A DNA stretch of 64,000 bases from Phycisphaeraceae bacterium (lineage in GTDB: Bacteria > Planctomycetota > Phycisphaerae > Phycisphaerales > UBA1924). This document shows positions 32,051 to 40,168 of this stretch, one piece after another; the first letter of the stretch is position 1, and each line of letters starts with the position of its first letter. The DNA lies in the NCBI GenBank assembly GCA_019636555.1, contig JAHBXH010000001.1, positions 2,700,928-2,764,927 of the forward strand, read 5' to 3'. A model generated the notes under the pieces. That model made no database searches and was not told the origin of the DNA. It was given only the letters and a program-made list of their open reading frames with translations. The position numbers and the translations under genes are program-made.

Positions 32051-32177
32051 GCCTTCGTCGCGGCAACACCGATACCGTTTTCGATACTTTGATCTGCGAT
32101 CCGAACTCTGAGATCTGAGATTTTTGACTTGGGACTTCGGGTTCCCGACATCTCCGGCATCCGACATCGATTCTCCC

Positions 32178-32693
32178 ATGCCCCTCCGCGACTACTCCAG
32201 CCTCCTGACTTCCGCCCGCTCGTACCGCGCCGGTGACCGCGCCACCTCCATGCGAGCGTTCCTCGACCTCACCTGGTCCGCGTTCGGCGATGAGAATCCG
32301 TCGTCGGAGCGCAAGACGATTTCCTGGATCGGCTTCTACGAACGCGACCACCAAGATGCCGCCCAGATGATCCTCATCGACCGCCGTCCCAAGCCCGCAT
32401 GCTCCCCGATCGGCCTGCACGGTCTCTGCGGCAAGGGCATGCTCGAATCCACTTCCTACATCGTCGATGATGTCCGCACACTCGGCGCGAACTACGTCGC
32501 CTGCGACCCGCGCGATCAGAGCGAACTCGTTGTGCCGCTGATCGACGAGAAAGGCGAGAGTTTCGGCGTGCTGGATGTTGACAGCTTCGCGATCACCGCG
32601 TTCGATGAGCACGATGCGGCACAAATGCAGCAACTGCTCCTTCACTTTGGCCTGACCGGCCGCTCCACGCCGCCCCGTATCATGCGAGCCTGA
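32178..32693 (+). CDS. GAF-domain protein, free-methionine-(R)-sulfoxide-reductase-like
   Basis: The 171-aa protein is a single GAF domain. Motifs resemble fRMsr enzymes: '..TISWIGFYERD..' near the start, 'GLCGKGMLESTSYIVDDVRT', 'YVACDPRDQSELVVPLIDE', 'GESFGVLDVDSFAITAFDEH'. In known fRMsr the catalytic Cys lies in the 'ACD...SE' loop, kept here, with a second Cys in 'GLCG'. The enzyme would reduce oxidised free methionine, but it could also be a non-catalytic GAF sensor. ATG 32178 is the first start after the repeat tract; there is no clear ribosome site. Confidence 0.72.
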   Translation: MPLRDYSSLLTSARSYRAGDRATSMRAFLDLTWSAFGDENPSSERKTISWIGFYERDHQDAAQMILIDRRPKPACSPIGLHGLCGKGMLESTSYIVDDVRTLGANYVACDPRDQSELVVPLIDEKGESFGVLDVDSFAITAFDEHDAAQMQQLLLHFGLTGRSTPPRIMRA

Positions 32694-32712
32694 TCGCCCG
32701 GCGATCTGCCGC

Positions 32713-33291
32713 ATGCCCGACACCAACCCCTCACCTCGCACTCGCTCCCTGCTGGATCGTTTTCTCAGCGAGAATCGCAGCGTGGCAACGAGCCTCACCC
32801 TCGCGGCAGGCTTCGCGCTTCAGGCGCTTCTCTGCACCGCGCTCCTCCTCCTGGGTTATCGCGTCCTCGGTGCGGCGGGAGTCCCGTGGGCGATCATTTC
32901 CGCGATCATCGTGCTCCAGCCCGAGGTGAACGAATCGCTCCGGGCCGCGGTCGTTCGCATCCTCGCCAACATCGTCGGCGCGATGATCGGGATGATCGTC
33001 GGCGTCACGCTGGGAATGGGCGGGTGGCAAGTGATCCTCTCGCTTTCGCTCGTCATTCTCACCTGCGAATTGCTGCGCCTTGATCTCGGTCTGCGTTCGG
33101 CATGCATCGCCGTGATCATCATTCTCATGTTCGATGACGCATCCGTGGAACACTCGGCAATGGAGCGATGCATCGCGACAATCACGGGCTGTGCGCTCGC
33201 CGCGTCGGTCCAGATCGGCATGGAGCACGCCACGCGGCGACTGGGAATTCACGATCGGATTTTTCCCCGCAAGCCCCCCGCCGCGAAGTGA
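32713..33291 (+). CDS. FUSC-like membrane protein, 192 aa
   Basis: Four to five hydrophobic segments (about 25-50, 55-70, 80-100, 105-122, 130-150) in a pattern like the fusaric-acid-resistance/aromatic-acid exporter (FUSC) core: '..GVPWAIISAIIVLQPEVNES..', 'RAAVVRILANIVGAMIGMIV', 'CIATITGCALAASVQIGME'. The 'P(A/W)..(I/V)..(I/V).QP......A..R' pattern is typical. It is short for the family, lacking the cytoplasmic C-terminal half, so it may work as an oligomer. It starts 19 bases after the GAF gene; an operon is likely. Confidence 0.65.
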   Translation: MPDTNPSPRTRSLLDRFLSENRSVATSLTLAAGFALQALLCTALLLLGYRVLGAAGVPWAIISAIIVLQPEVNESLRAAVVRILANIVGAMIGMIVGVTLGMGGWQVILSLSLVILTCELLRLDLGLRSACIAVIIILMFDDASVEHSAMERCIATITGCALAASVQIGMEHATRRLGIHDRIFPRKPPAAK

Positions 33292-33297
33292 CCGGAA

Positions 33298-33615
33298 CTA
33301 TCGCGAGCTCAGCTTCAACCCGACGACGCCGACCAGCACGAGCGCGAGCGATCCGAGCCGCAGCGCGCTCGTGGATTCCTTCAGAAACACGATTCCGAAC
33401 AGCGCGATGAGCGCCATCCCCACACCCGCCCACATCGCGTACGCGAGGCCGATGTCGAGCTTCTTCGTTGCGAGCGCGAGGAATGCCGCGGAAAGGAGAT
33501 ACATCACTCCGAACGCGGCCGTCCACGGCAGCTTCGTGAGCCCTTCGGACTTCTTCATGGCGATCGCCCAGCCGACTTCGAAGATGATCGCGATGATGAG
33601 GTACAGCCAGTGCAT
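33298..33615 (-). CDS. Small multidrug resistance (SMR) family transporter
   Basis: The 105-aa protein has four membrane helices and the SMR signatures 'LYLIIAIIFEVGWAIAMKKS', with the essential membrane Glu at position 13 and the GWA(x) turn, 'AYAMWAGVGMALIALFGIVF' and 'GLKLSSR' at the end. 'FEVGWAI..KKSEGLTKL' and 'YAMWAGVG' fit the Gdx/SugE guanidinium-exporter subtype at least as well as EmrE. It lies 27 bases after the zinc-ribbon membrane-protein gene on the same strand, leaving no room for a guanidine riboswitch. Confidence 0.88.
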   Translation of the reverse strand: MHWLYLIIAIIFEVGWAIAMKKSEGLTKLPWTAAFGVMYLLSAAFLALATKKLDIGLAYAMWAGVGMALIALFGIVFLKESTSALRLGSLALVLVGVVGLKLSSR

Positions 33616-33642
33616 AATGAAGTTTTCCGCAGCCTCGACGAA

Positions 33643-34257
33643 TTAACCCGTGCTGTCGCGAGAAAAATGAGCCGCGACAATGTATGCGAGCCCGGTAAGA
33701 AGCAGCGCATACCCAAGGACCGGCCCAACCCAGAAAGGAAGGAACATCACCGCGATAGCCGACTGCGCGTCGCTATGGTCAATTCCGAATCGCAGTAGAA
33801 GGACGTAGGAACCGCAGTACATGAGACTCGCTGTTGCGCCGAACGCAATTGAAAGCACCGGCAACCCTCGGCGAACTATCGCACTGGCCACGAATACGCA
33901 AGCCAACATCGAGGGAATGTGGAACAACAGAAAAAAAGCGACACCGCCGAAACTCGTGGCTTCCGGCGCAAGAGTCAGTCCGACAACAAACATTGTGACG
34001 AGAGGAAACACATACGCCATGATCATTGCCGACTTGCTCGGCCGACGTCGAACTGAGGCTCCCGCCACGACACGGGTCCCGCATTCCGGACATGGGGCGC
34101 TTTGCTCAAGACCATTCATGTTGTAGCCACAAGCAATGCAACCCGATTCCGGTGGTCGAATACGAAACACTTCGGGCGCGAAAAAAACGAGCCCGAGTGT
34201 CCCGCTCCCCGCGATCAATCCGCCGAACCATGCGAGTGTCAGCAAGCCGTCACTCAT
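33643..34257 (-). CDS. Membrane protein with zinc ribbon, 204 aa
   Basis: One N-terminal helix, then a Cys4 zinc-ribbon ('SGCIACGYNMNGL', 'APCPECGTRV', residues about 40-63), then four membrane helices. The 'C..CGY(N/D)..G......CPECG' ribbon followed by helices is a common layout in planctomycetes, function unknown. ATG 34257 overlaps the fumarylacetoacetase stop (ATGA), so it is co-translated with that gene though no metabolic link is evident. Confidence 0.65.
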   Translation of the reverse strand: MSDGLLTLAWFGGLIAGSGTLGLVFFAPEVFRIRPPESGCIACGYNMNGLEQSAPCPECGTRVVAGASVRRRPSKSAMIMAYVFPLVTMFVVGLTLAPEATSFGGVAFFLLFHIPSMLACVFVASAIVRRGLPVLSIAFGATASLMYCGSYVLLLRFGIDHSDAQSAIAVMFLPFWVGPVLGYALLLTGLAYIVAAHFSRDSTG

Positions 34258-35642
34258 GGCGATTTTGCGGCAGCAATCCGCCCCCAGCACTCCCCAAATC
34301 CAATCTTCCGATACCCCTCGCGTTCACAAAATCCCTTGAAAATCACCGTGTCCCCATCCGCCAAAAACGTGCGAGTTTCCCCCGTCGGCAGCTGAATCGG
34401 CTTGCGCGGTTTCGGGGTGGGGGGCTTCCCGCCTTCACCCATTCCATCCCACGTCAACTCCAGCAAGCACCCCCGGCTGTCCGCTTCCTTCCCGCTCACG
34501 GTGCCGCTCGCGATCAGGTCGCCCGCGAGCAAGTTGCACCCGTTGCTCGCGTGATGCGTGAGCATCTGGCCGAACGTCCAGTACATGTCGCGGAAACTGC
34601 CGCGGCTGAGGCGATGGGGCTTCATCCCCTTCTCCGCCATCTGCGCCGAGAGCAAGTACACCTCGAGCGTGATGTCGAAGCCGCCGCTCTTCTGATCCTC
34701 ATCATCGAACAAGTACGGCAACGGCTTCGGGTCGCCCGCGGGCCTTTCCATCGCGCCGCGCCGGAACGGTGCGAGCGCATCCATCGTCACGATGTACGGC
34801 GAGATGCTCGTCGCGAAGTTCTTCGCAAGGAACGGCCCGAGGGGCTGATACTCCCACTTCTGGATATCCCGCGCCGACCAGTCGTTCACGAGGCAAAGAC
34901 CAAAGAGATGCTCGTGCGCCAGACCGATCGGCACCGGCTCGCCCAATTGATTCCCGCGTGCGATGTACGCCCCCACTTCCAGTTCGTAATCGAGCATCTT
35001 GCACGGACCGAACGTGGGTTCCGTTTGACCTTCCGCCGGCGACTGCTGGCCGCTCGGCCTTTTGATCGGCGAACCGCTCAAGACGATCGACGACGCCCGA
35101 CCGTGATACCCGATCGGCACGTGCTTGTAATTCGGGAGCAGCGGATTGTCGGGCCGGAACATCGCACCCACCGTCGTCGCGTGATGGATCGACGCGTAGA
35201 AATCCGTGTAATTGATAATCGGCAGAGGCGGCAGCAGTTTCGTCTCGCTCTGCGGCCGCAGCGCCTTGTCGCGCAGCCTGCGGATCCCCTGACCGCCGCC
35301 TTCTTCGCTCAGGAACTTCTGCAGGATCGTCCGCAGCTCCCCGATCAGCCGCGGCGATTCCGCAAACCCGAACCAGTATCCCTGCTCAAACGCCTCGAGC
35401 AGTTCTTCAGATCCCTCACGCTCGAGATACCCCGCCTCACCCAGCATCCCCACATCCAGAATCTGATCCCCGATCGCCACGCCCTGATGCGCGTGCGTGT
35501 GCTGGTGCTCACCCTCTCCGTGCGTCGCCGCAAAGACGCACAAGGGCAGATTCTGAATCGGGAATTCCGTGTTCGGATCGTTCGCGGATTCGACCCAGGA
35601 TTTCAGATCAGGATTGTGCGTTTCATTCGGCTTGTTGTTCAT
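34254..35642 (-). CDS. fahA: Fumarylacetoacetase
   Basis: The 462-aa protein matches FAH: 'NLPLCVFAATHGEGEHQHTH' (family N-terminus 'NLPYGVF'), 'INYTDFYASIHHATTVGAMF' (active-site Asp and His), 'NYKHVPIGYHGRASSIVLSG', 'DYELEVGAYIARGNQLGEPV' (metal-binding Glu), 'VNDWSARDIQKWEYQPLGPF', 'WTFGQMLTHHASNGCNLLAG'. It splits fumarylacetoacetate to fumarate and acetoacetate, the last step of tyrosine/phenylalanine degradation. A His-rich HQHTHAHQ insert sits near residue 47. The other homogentisate-pathway enzymes are not in view. A 143-bp inverted-repeat element lies just upstream. Confidence 0.95.
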   Translation of the reverse strand: MNNKPNETHNPDLKSWVESANDPNTEFPIQNLPLCVFAATHGEGEHQHTHAHQGVAIGDQILDVGMLGEAGYLEREGSEELLEAFEQGYWFGFAESPRLIGELRTILQKFLSEEGGGQGIRRLRDKALRPQSETKLLPPLPIINYTDFYASIHHATTVGAMFRPDNPLLPNYKHVPIGYHGRASSIVLSGSPIKRPSGQQSPAEGQTEPTFGPCKMLDYELEVGAYIARGNQLGEPVPIGLAHEHLFGLCLVNDWSARDIQKWEYQPLGPFLAKNFATSISPYIVTMDALAPFRRGAMERPAGDPKPLPYLFDDEDQKSGGFDITLEVYLLSAQMAEKGMKPHRLSRGSFRDMYWTFGQMLTHHASNGCNLLAGDLIASGTVSGKEADSRGCLLELTWDGMGEGGKPPTPKPRKPIQLPTGETRTFLADGDTVIFKGFCEREGYRKIGFGECWGRIAAAKSP

Positions 35643-35665
35643 CGCGTTCTCAACTCAATCAGACG

Positions 35666-35808
35666 TCACCACAGAGGCACAGAGACACAGAGAGAAGGGC
35701 GGAAATGGGAAGATCAGGTTTCCGCGAAACGCTTTTCGAAGCACGTCCACGCCTCACGATCCGCAATCCACCATCTCCAATCTCTGCGCCTCTGTGCCTC
35801 TGTGGTGA
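35666..35808. repeat. 143-bp element with 29-base terminal inverted repeats (CACCACAGAGGCACAGAG type)
   Basis: The left end (35666-35694) reads tcaccacagaggcacagaga and the following nine bases; the right end (about 35780-35808) is its reverse complement at about 26 of 29 positions. The 85-base centre has no coding potential. It sits between fahA and the stop of the upstream gene at 35817, so it would be transcribed in the fahA operon and can fold into one long hairpin. No clear target-site duplication is seen. Confidence 0.85.
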
Positions 35809-35816
35809 ACCCCTCT

Positions 35817-36764
35817 TCAAAGCAGTCCCGCCTTCTTCAAATCTTCCACCGGCTCATCAAACGAGCAGCTCCCGAAGCTCAGCGCGAACGCCTCTCTTGC
35901 CCGCGCGATCTCGGTGATATCGAGTACGTGATTCCGCCATGTCAAACCCTGATCCGTGCAGATAAATGCGCCGACTTCGCCCTCCCGCAGCACTTCCTCG
36001 GCTCCTGCCGTGTCCAGCCCCTTACCGAACACAAAGCACCCGGCGACAAACACGTTCAAAAATCCGTGCATGGTGCATCGTGCGGCGCCCTTCTCATACG
36101 TCAGCGGGTGCTCGCCCCGCACAGGGTGGTGCAAGCCCGCCGTCGCCTTGAACGGCACTTCCGCCTGCCTGCACGCAACGAGAAACTCCGCGACCTGCCG
36201 CGGCGTCGGAAACGCGTTCTCGGTCACTCCGCCCGTTCGAATCTTCGCCCCGCACGAATTCCCGGCAAGCGCCGCGACAAACCCGCGAGCATCTCCGCCG
36301 GGCAACTTCTCCACCGGCGGCAGTTCAAAGAACGGAAAGATGTCCTCCGGTATCACGTCGAGCACATCATCCACGCGCTCGGCGCTCTCGACTTTCACTT
36401 CCACAACATCAACACCCGCAAGCCCCTGATCCTCCCGCGCGTGCCGCTCGTTGAACCGCTCGATCAGATCGATCTCCCCCGCATTCTCAATCAACGCCGA
36501 AATCCGCCACGGTTCGCCCGCCGCGGCAAACTCCCGATACCCGCTCGTCGCGTTTGTTCCCGGCATGAGCATCGACGCCGCGGCACTCAACTCCTCAAGC
36601 CGCGTCGCCGGACAGACAAACCGGCTCAGCATCCACTCGTGCTGTCCGCTCAGCGCACGGAAATAAGCCTCCGCGGCCGGCTGCATCGCCAGTTTCGCGG
36701 GAGGGAAGAGCCCGGCATAGTCGATCAGGCCGCCCAGAAGCGACCGAATGCTCCGCGTCTCCAT
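35817..36764 (-). CDS. Conserved-looking hypothetical protein upstream of fumarylacetoacetase, 315 aa
   Basis: The protein begins METRSIRSLLGGLIDYAGLF and reads like an alpha/beta enzyme or barrel: '..GVDVVEVKVESAERVDDVL..', 'DIFPFFELPP', 'GNSCGAKIRTGGVTENAFPT', 'VACRQAEVPFKATAGLHHPV', 'TMHGFLNVFVAGCFV'. The middle 'AKIRTGG......P....A.F(L)..C....(V)PFK.TAGLHHP(V)R' suggests a TIM-barrel with a Lys/Arg-lined pocket. I do not recognise a named family. Position next to fahA suggests a role in aromatic amino acid or sugar-acid breakdown. ATG 36764 is chosen because TATCCT lies exactly 6 bases upstream; the upstream open frame is not protein-like. Confidence 0.65.
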   Translation of the reverse strand: METRSIRSLLGGLIDYAGLFPPAKLAMQPAAEAYFRALSGQHEWMLSRFVCPATRLEELSAAASMLMPGTNATSGYREFAAAGEPWRISALIENAGEIDLIERFNERHAREDQGLAGVDVVEVKVESAERVDDVLDVIPEDIFPFFELPPVEKLPGGDARGFVAALAGNSCGAKIRTGGVTENAFPTPRQVAEFLVACRQAEVPFKATAGLHHPVRGEHPLTYEKGAARCTMHGFLNVFVAGCFVFGKGLDTAGAEEVLREGEVGAFICTDQGLTWRNHVLDITEIARAREAFALSFGSCSFDEPVEDLKKAGLL

Positions 36765-36770
36765 GGGTAC

Positions 36771-36776
36771 AGGATA
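36771..36776 (-). promoter_or_regulatory. Putative -10 box for a leaderless transcript (gene at 36764)
   Basis: TATCCT on the minus strand, 6 bases before the ATG, identical in sequence and spacing to the boxes before the MgtC-like gene and thyX. Confidence 0.45.
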
Positions 36777-36869
36777 CTCAACGGTGGCCCAATTCTCCGG
36801 CGCGGGTTGCTCGGAGCAATCTGTATTTGGAATCCGCCACAGCGGCAAAAACCGGGTTCCGAGAGCGCC

Positions 36870-38171
36870 TCATTTTTGTGGATTCGCCGAATCCGTCGCG
36901 AACGGATCGGCCCCGCGCCATCGCGCGATCCAGATCTGACTCGACGGCTTGGTCTCGCCCGCTGCCACTTCGCCCCGCTGCGCCGTCCACATCATCCCTT
37001 TGCCGTCCGGACTGAACACCGGAAGCACATCGGCGCCGGATGCATTCGTGACACGCGCGTGCGGTAAATCCGGGATCGCGACGCTTGGCGCCTGAACCAT
37101 TTTCCCCTTTTCAAATCCGGGCGCCCCGGTTGCAACTCCGCTCGCGAGATTCGATGCGGCGCCCGCCGCGGCATCGAGCGCCGATTCATCGACGCGGATC
37201 GCGAACACTTCGTAATTCCGGTGCCCCATCTCGCTCGTCGCGTACACAAGAAACTCGCCCGACGGATGCCAGAACGGCCCCCAATTGACATGCTCGTTGC
37301 TCGTCAACTGATACTCGCGCTCGATCCCCGTCGGCACGGGCACGCCATCCGCGCCGGTTTCATACCGCAAGTCCGAGGCGTACAACTGCAAAAGATCGTT
37401 ACCCGCGCGATCGGATCGATAGCAGATCCGTTTGCCGCCCGGCGCAAAGAACGGTCCACCGTCATACCCCGGCGCAACCACGATCGGCGTGTGCGTTTTG
37501 TTCACCGTGTCGAAGACGAAGATGTCCGCATCGGGCTTCTCGCCTGTCTGCTTCGCCGGATCGACATTCGCATAAAGCACAAACCGTCCCGTCAGGTCCC
37601 AACTCGCCTCGGCGCAGTATCCCGGCCGCTCGAAAAGCACCACCGGCTTTGGTTCCTCGCCCTCATTCAGCGAATTCAGATCGAGCGTCACGATCTTCAT
37701 GTTCTCGGGGAACGACCACACATACTTGTTCGTTCCGACCTGAAAGCCCGGCTTGTTCGGCGCAAGGGGCGGCTCGATCGTGCACCCGAACAGCACCGTA
37801 TCCGGATGCTTCGGATGAAACCAGCCGCAGGTGTTGGCGCTGCCCTTCGGGCTGATGCGCCGGATGTTCGAGAGCCCGGTCGTTTCTCCTCCGGCGTTTC
37901 GCGTGAGGTCGGCAACGTACATCGAATAGTGCTGGTCCGGTTCCTTGCCCGCTTCCGGAATCGGCACGGCCTGAAAAATGATCCGCTTGCCGTTCGGGCT
38001 GAAATACGCCTCGCCCGCCTTCACGAACTCGCTACGGGAGGTCAACTCCTTCCACGAATCCAGCAGCCGCGACTCTTCCTTCCGCCAATCCACCTGTTGC
38101 GCCGGAGCGGGCGTGCCCCCATCCTGCATCGCTCCGAACAAAGTCCCCGCGAGAATGACAATTGTCAGCAT
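36870..38171 (-). CDS. TolB-like beta-propeller (PD40) secreted protein, 433 aa
   Basis: A signal-like N-terminus (MLTIVILAGTLFGAMQDGG) is followed by repeated beta-propeller blades of the PD40/WD40-like type: 'AYFSPNGKRIIFQAVP', 'GWFHPKHPDTVLFG', 'ASWDLTGRFVLYANV', 'GGPFFAPGGKRICYRSDRAG', 'WGPFWHPSGEFLVYATSE', 'PVFSPDGKGMMWTA'. Six blades can be counted. Such proteins sit in the periplasm and bind partners or peptides. GGAG lies before ATG 38171, which is preferred to an upstream ATG in unlikely sequence. Confidence 0.8.
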   Translation of the reverse strand: MLTIVILAGTLFGAMQDGGTPAPAQQVDWRKEESRLLDSWKELTSRSEFVKAGEAYFSPNGKRIIFQAVPIPEAGKEPDQHYSMYVADLTRNAGGETTGLSNIRRISPKGSANTCGWFHPKHPDTVLFGCTIEPPLAPNKPGFQVGTNKYVWSFPENMKIVTLDLNSLNEGEEPKPVVLFERPGYCAEASWDLTGRFVLYANVDPAKQTGEKPDADIFVFDTVNKTHTPIVVAPGYDGGPFFAPGGKRICYRSDRAGNDLLQLYASDLRYETGADGVPVPTGIEREYQLTSNEHVNWGPFWHPSGEFLVYATSEMGHRNYEVFAIRVDESALDAAAGAASNLASGVATGAPGFEKGKMVQAPSVAIPDLPHARVTNASGADVLPVFSPDGKGMMWTAQRGEVAAGETKPSSQIWIARWRGADPFATDSANPQK

Positions 38172-38281
38172 CTTGAGCTCCGTCGTGCCTTTCGCTCGCC
38201 TTTCTCCGGCCCTCTTCCCGATTGTTCGCACGCAAGAATCCGGGGATCGATCAACCCGGTTTCCGCTTGCGAACCACTCGC

Positions 38282-38953
38282 GTGCACTCCTTCGATTCAA
38301 TCCTCAAAGGAATTCACCTCGTCCATCGCACGAGCCGCTTTGTCGTGGTCGAAAAACCGAGCGGCGTGCTCTCCGTCCCCGGCATCGGTCCCGAAAAAGC
38401 CGATTGCGTGGTGTCACGCGTCCATAGCGTGCTCAGCGCACTCGGCGCCGCGCCGGCGCTCTCCTCACCGGGCCAGATGATCGTTCACCGACTCGACATG
38501 GATACTTCCGGCCTCATGGTCGTCGCGCTCGATGCCGATTCCCAGCGTCAGCTCTCCCTGCAATTCGAAGAGCGCCGGCCCGAAAAGACCTACATCGCCC
38601 TCGTCGCCGGCCTCGTGCGCGCCGACGAAGGCACCATCGATCTACCGATGCGACTCGATGTCGAGAATCGACCGTATCAGATCGTGGATCACGCGCACGG
38701 CCGCCCCGCCAAGACGCACTTTCGTGTTCTGGCGCGCGAAACCGATCGCACCCGCGTCGAATTCCGCCCCATCACCGGGCGCACCCACCAGATCCGCGTC
38801 CACGCGAGCAAAGGCCTCGGACACCCGATCCTCGGCGATCCGCTCTACGGCGATCATCCCGACGCAAGGCTCATGCTTCATGCCGCATTTCTCAGCTTTG
38901 TTGAGCCCGGAGGCGCCGCGCGCCTGGAATTCCGTTCCGCCCCGCCCTTCTGA
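38282..38953 (+). CDS. RluA-family RNA pseudouridine synthase
   Basis: About 223 aa. Catalytic motif 'IVHRLDMDTSGLMVVA' (HRLDxxTSG with the essential Asp), 'FEERRPEKTYIALVAG', 'RPITGRTHQIRVHASKGLGH', 'ILGDPLYG' and 'LMLHAAFLSF' place it in the RluA/RluD family, which isomerises uridines in rRNA or tRNA. There is no S4 RNA-binding domain at the N-terminus, so it is the short form. The start is uncertain: GTG 38282 (MHSFDSILKG..) is chosen as nearest to the core; TTG 38267 or 38222 are alternatives. It ends just before a bidirectional terminator. Confidence 0.88.
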   Translation: MHSFDSILKGIHLVHRTSRFVVVEKPSGVLSVPGIGPEKADCVVSRVHSVLSALGAAPALSSPGQMIVHRLDMDTSGLMVVALDADSQRQLSLQFEERRPEKTYIALVAGLVRADEGTIDLPMRLDVENRPYQIVDHAHGRPAKTHFRVLARETDRTRVEFRPITGRTHQIRVHASKGLGHPILGDPLYGDHPDARLMLHAAFLSFVEPGGAARLEFRSAPPF

Positions 38954-38961
38954 CACTTCAC

Positions 38962-39000
38962 AAAAACACCGCACCCGCCCGAGGAGAAGGGCGGGTGCGG
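38962..39000. terminator. Terminator between the pseudouridine synthase and PEP-CTERM genes
   Basis: CCGCACCCGCCC (38969-38980) and GGGCGGGTGCGG (38989-39000) form a perfect 12-bp stem with loop gaggagaa. On the minus strand it is followed by a T-run (AAAAA on plus, 38962-38966), so it mainly ends the leftward PEP-CTERM transcript; AAAA on the right side gives no T-run for plus. Confidence 0.85.
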
Positions 39001-39026
39001 AAAACTGCGAATGAATCGGTCAGGAA

Positions 39027-39755
39027 TCAGGCTCGACGGCGACGGGCCGCGACCAGACCGCCCAAACCCAGAAGCGCCGCGGCACTCGGTGCCGGGATCA
39101 CGTCGATCGTGGCGAACAGGAATTCGGGGGAGCCGGCATTCGAAGGAACGCCCGACTGCTTGCTGATCGGCGAAGCCGCGTTGTAGAACGTGAGACCGGC
39201 CGCGGAGCCCGATCCGAACGTGTTGTTCGTAAAGACGATCGAACGGACAAACGCCGCGAGCGTGTTGTTGCCGATCACGATGCTGCCCGAAGCGATCTGC
39301 TGGACGTAGATCGGGTTATCGGGCAGCGTGGTGAATAACTGGCTCGCAAATGAGAGGGGCGTCCCCGCCTGCCCGAGAATGCGATTGCCGCCGCTCTGAG
39401 ACTGCTGCAAAAACGCCGCGTTCCCGTTCGGCAGATCTCGCTGATATGCCGTGACCAGGTCGCCGTTGAAGCCGTTGCCGAAGTTGGTCATGACATTGGA
39501 ACCGGTGAATCGAGCCACCGCGACAGCGTTGCCCGTGCCATCGGCCGTGGTCACCTGCGTGCCCTCGGTGAAGAAAGAACTCACGCGGAACAGCACGCTC
39601 TTGGCGCCGGTGCTGACATCCACGTTCAGGTTCCGGGTCCAAGTCGACCCATCGGTGCTGACTTCAAACAGCAGCCCGTATGACGGGGCGGACTGCGCCA
39701 GCGCACCCGTCGCGAGACCCGCAACGGCGGCAAAGCAGACAAAGCCTTTCAACAT
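39027..39755 (-). CDS. PEP-CTERM-like secreted protein, first of three tandem paralogues
   Basis: The 242-aa protein has a signal peptide (MLKGFVCFAAVAGLATGALA), a beta-rich body and the tail 'IPAPSAAALLGLGGLVAARR' plus RRA, a PEP-CTERM-like sorting signal. The body shares with the gene at 41459 the stretches 'TTADGTG.A.A..RFTGSN', 'FGSGSAAGLTFYNAASP' and 'KQSGVP'. The gene at 40169 shares the 'GTG.AVA.AR(F/Y)TGS' part. AGGAGAAGAGAG is the ribosome site before ATG 39755. Such proteins are exported and released or anchored by an exosortase, often in biofilm or outer-surface material; the exosortase is not in this window. Confidence 0.8.
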   Translation of the reverse strand: MLKGFVCFAAVAGLATGALAQSAPSYGLLFEVSTDGSTWTRNLNVDVSTGAKSVLFRVSSFFTEGTQVTTADGTGNAVAVARFTGSNVMTNFGNGFNGDLVTAYQRDLPNGNAAFLQQSQSGGNRILGQAGTPLSFASQLFTTLPDNPIYVQQIASGSIVIGNNTLAAFVRSIVFTNNTFGSGSAAGLTFYNAASPISKQSGVPSNAGSPEFLFATIDVIPAPSAAALLGLGGLVAARRRRA

Positions 39756-40168
39756 CTCTCTTCTCCTAAAGCGCCGCTCTCGCGGCATCGGGGCGCCTCC
39801 GTTGCGCCCGCCCGGAACAACAGGGCGGAGCGCCGCGGCTGCTGGCGCCGCGAAAAAAGCGCCGGCAGCACGGAGGCTCAACCGTTTTTACGGAACGGGG
39901 CGGACATGGTTTCTCAATTTCGTCACATACTTCGCAACTGATTCACTATGAGTTTACTCTCATGATTTCATCCCCTGTTTTCTGCGGTATTTCATTCATG
40001 TCACACGGGATTCCCCTGAATTCTCGAGCGATTTCGGCGAGGCGTCATCAGGGGAAATCAAACACAAACTGAGATCGGACGAAAAAAGACCACGCCCGCC
40101 GAAAGGCGAGCGTGGCTGGTGTTCACGTGAGATTTCTGAGGATCTCTCTACCGTGCAATCTTGCCTTT
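39756..40168. other. Intergenic region between two PEP-CTERM genes
   Basis: 413 bases without a gene. The right end holds the terminator of the gene at 40169. Bases about 39900-40020 are clearly A/T-richer than the neighbourhood and probably hold the promoter of the gene starting at 39755. Bases 39760-39890 are GC-rich with short inverted repeats, suggesting a structured leader. No open frame here looks coding. Confidence 0.5.
40082..40115 (-). terminator. Terminator of the second PEP-CTERM gene
   Basis: CCACGCCCGCC (40090-40100), loop GAAA, GGCGAGCGTGG (40105-40115): an 11-bp stem with one mismatch. Read leftward it is followed by a run of T (AAAAAA on plus, 40082-40087). Confidence 0.85.

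Noticed and set aside
33616..33642. Guanidine riboswitch for the SMR gene
   Set aside because: Only 27 bases separate it from the upstream gene; there is no room and no motif.
34026..37067. A 1013-codon open frame on the plus strand
   Set aside because: It runs antisense through the zinc-ribbon protein, fumarylacetoacetase, the gene at 35817 and the repeat element. Its product is rich in Arg, His, Pro and Leu with no domain. High GC and codon bias of the real genes keep the opposite strand open.
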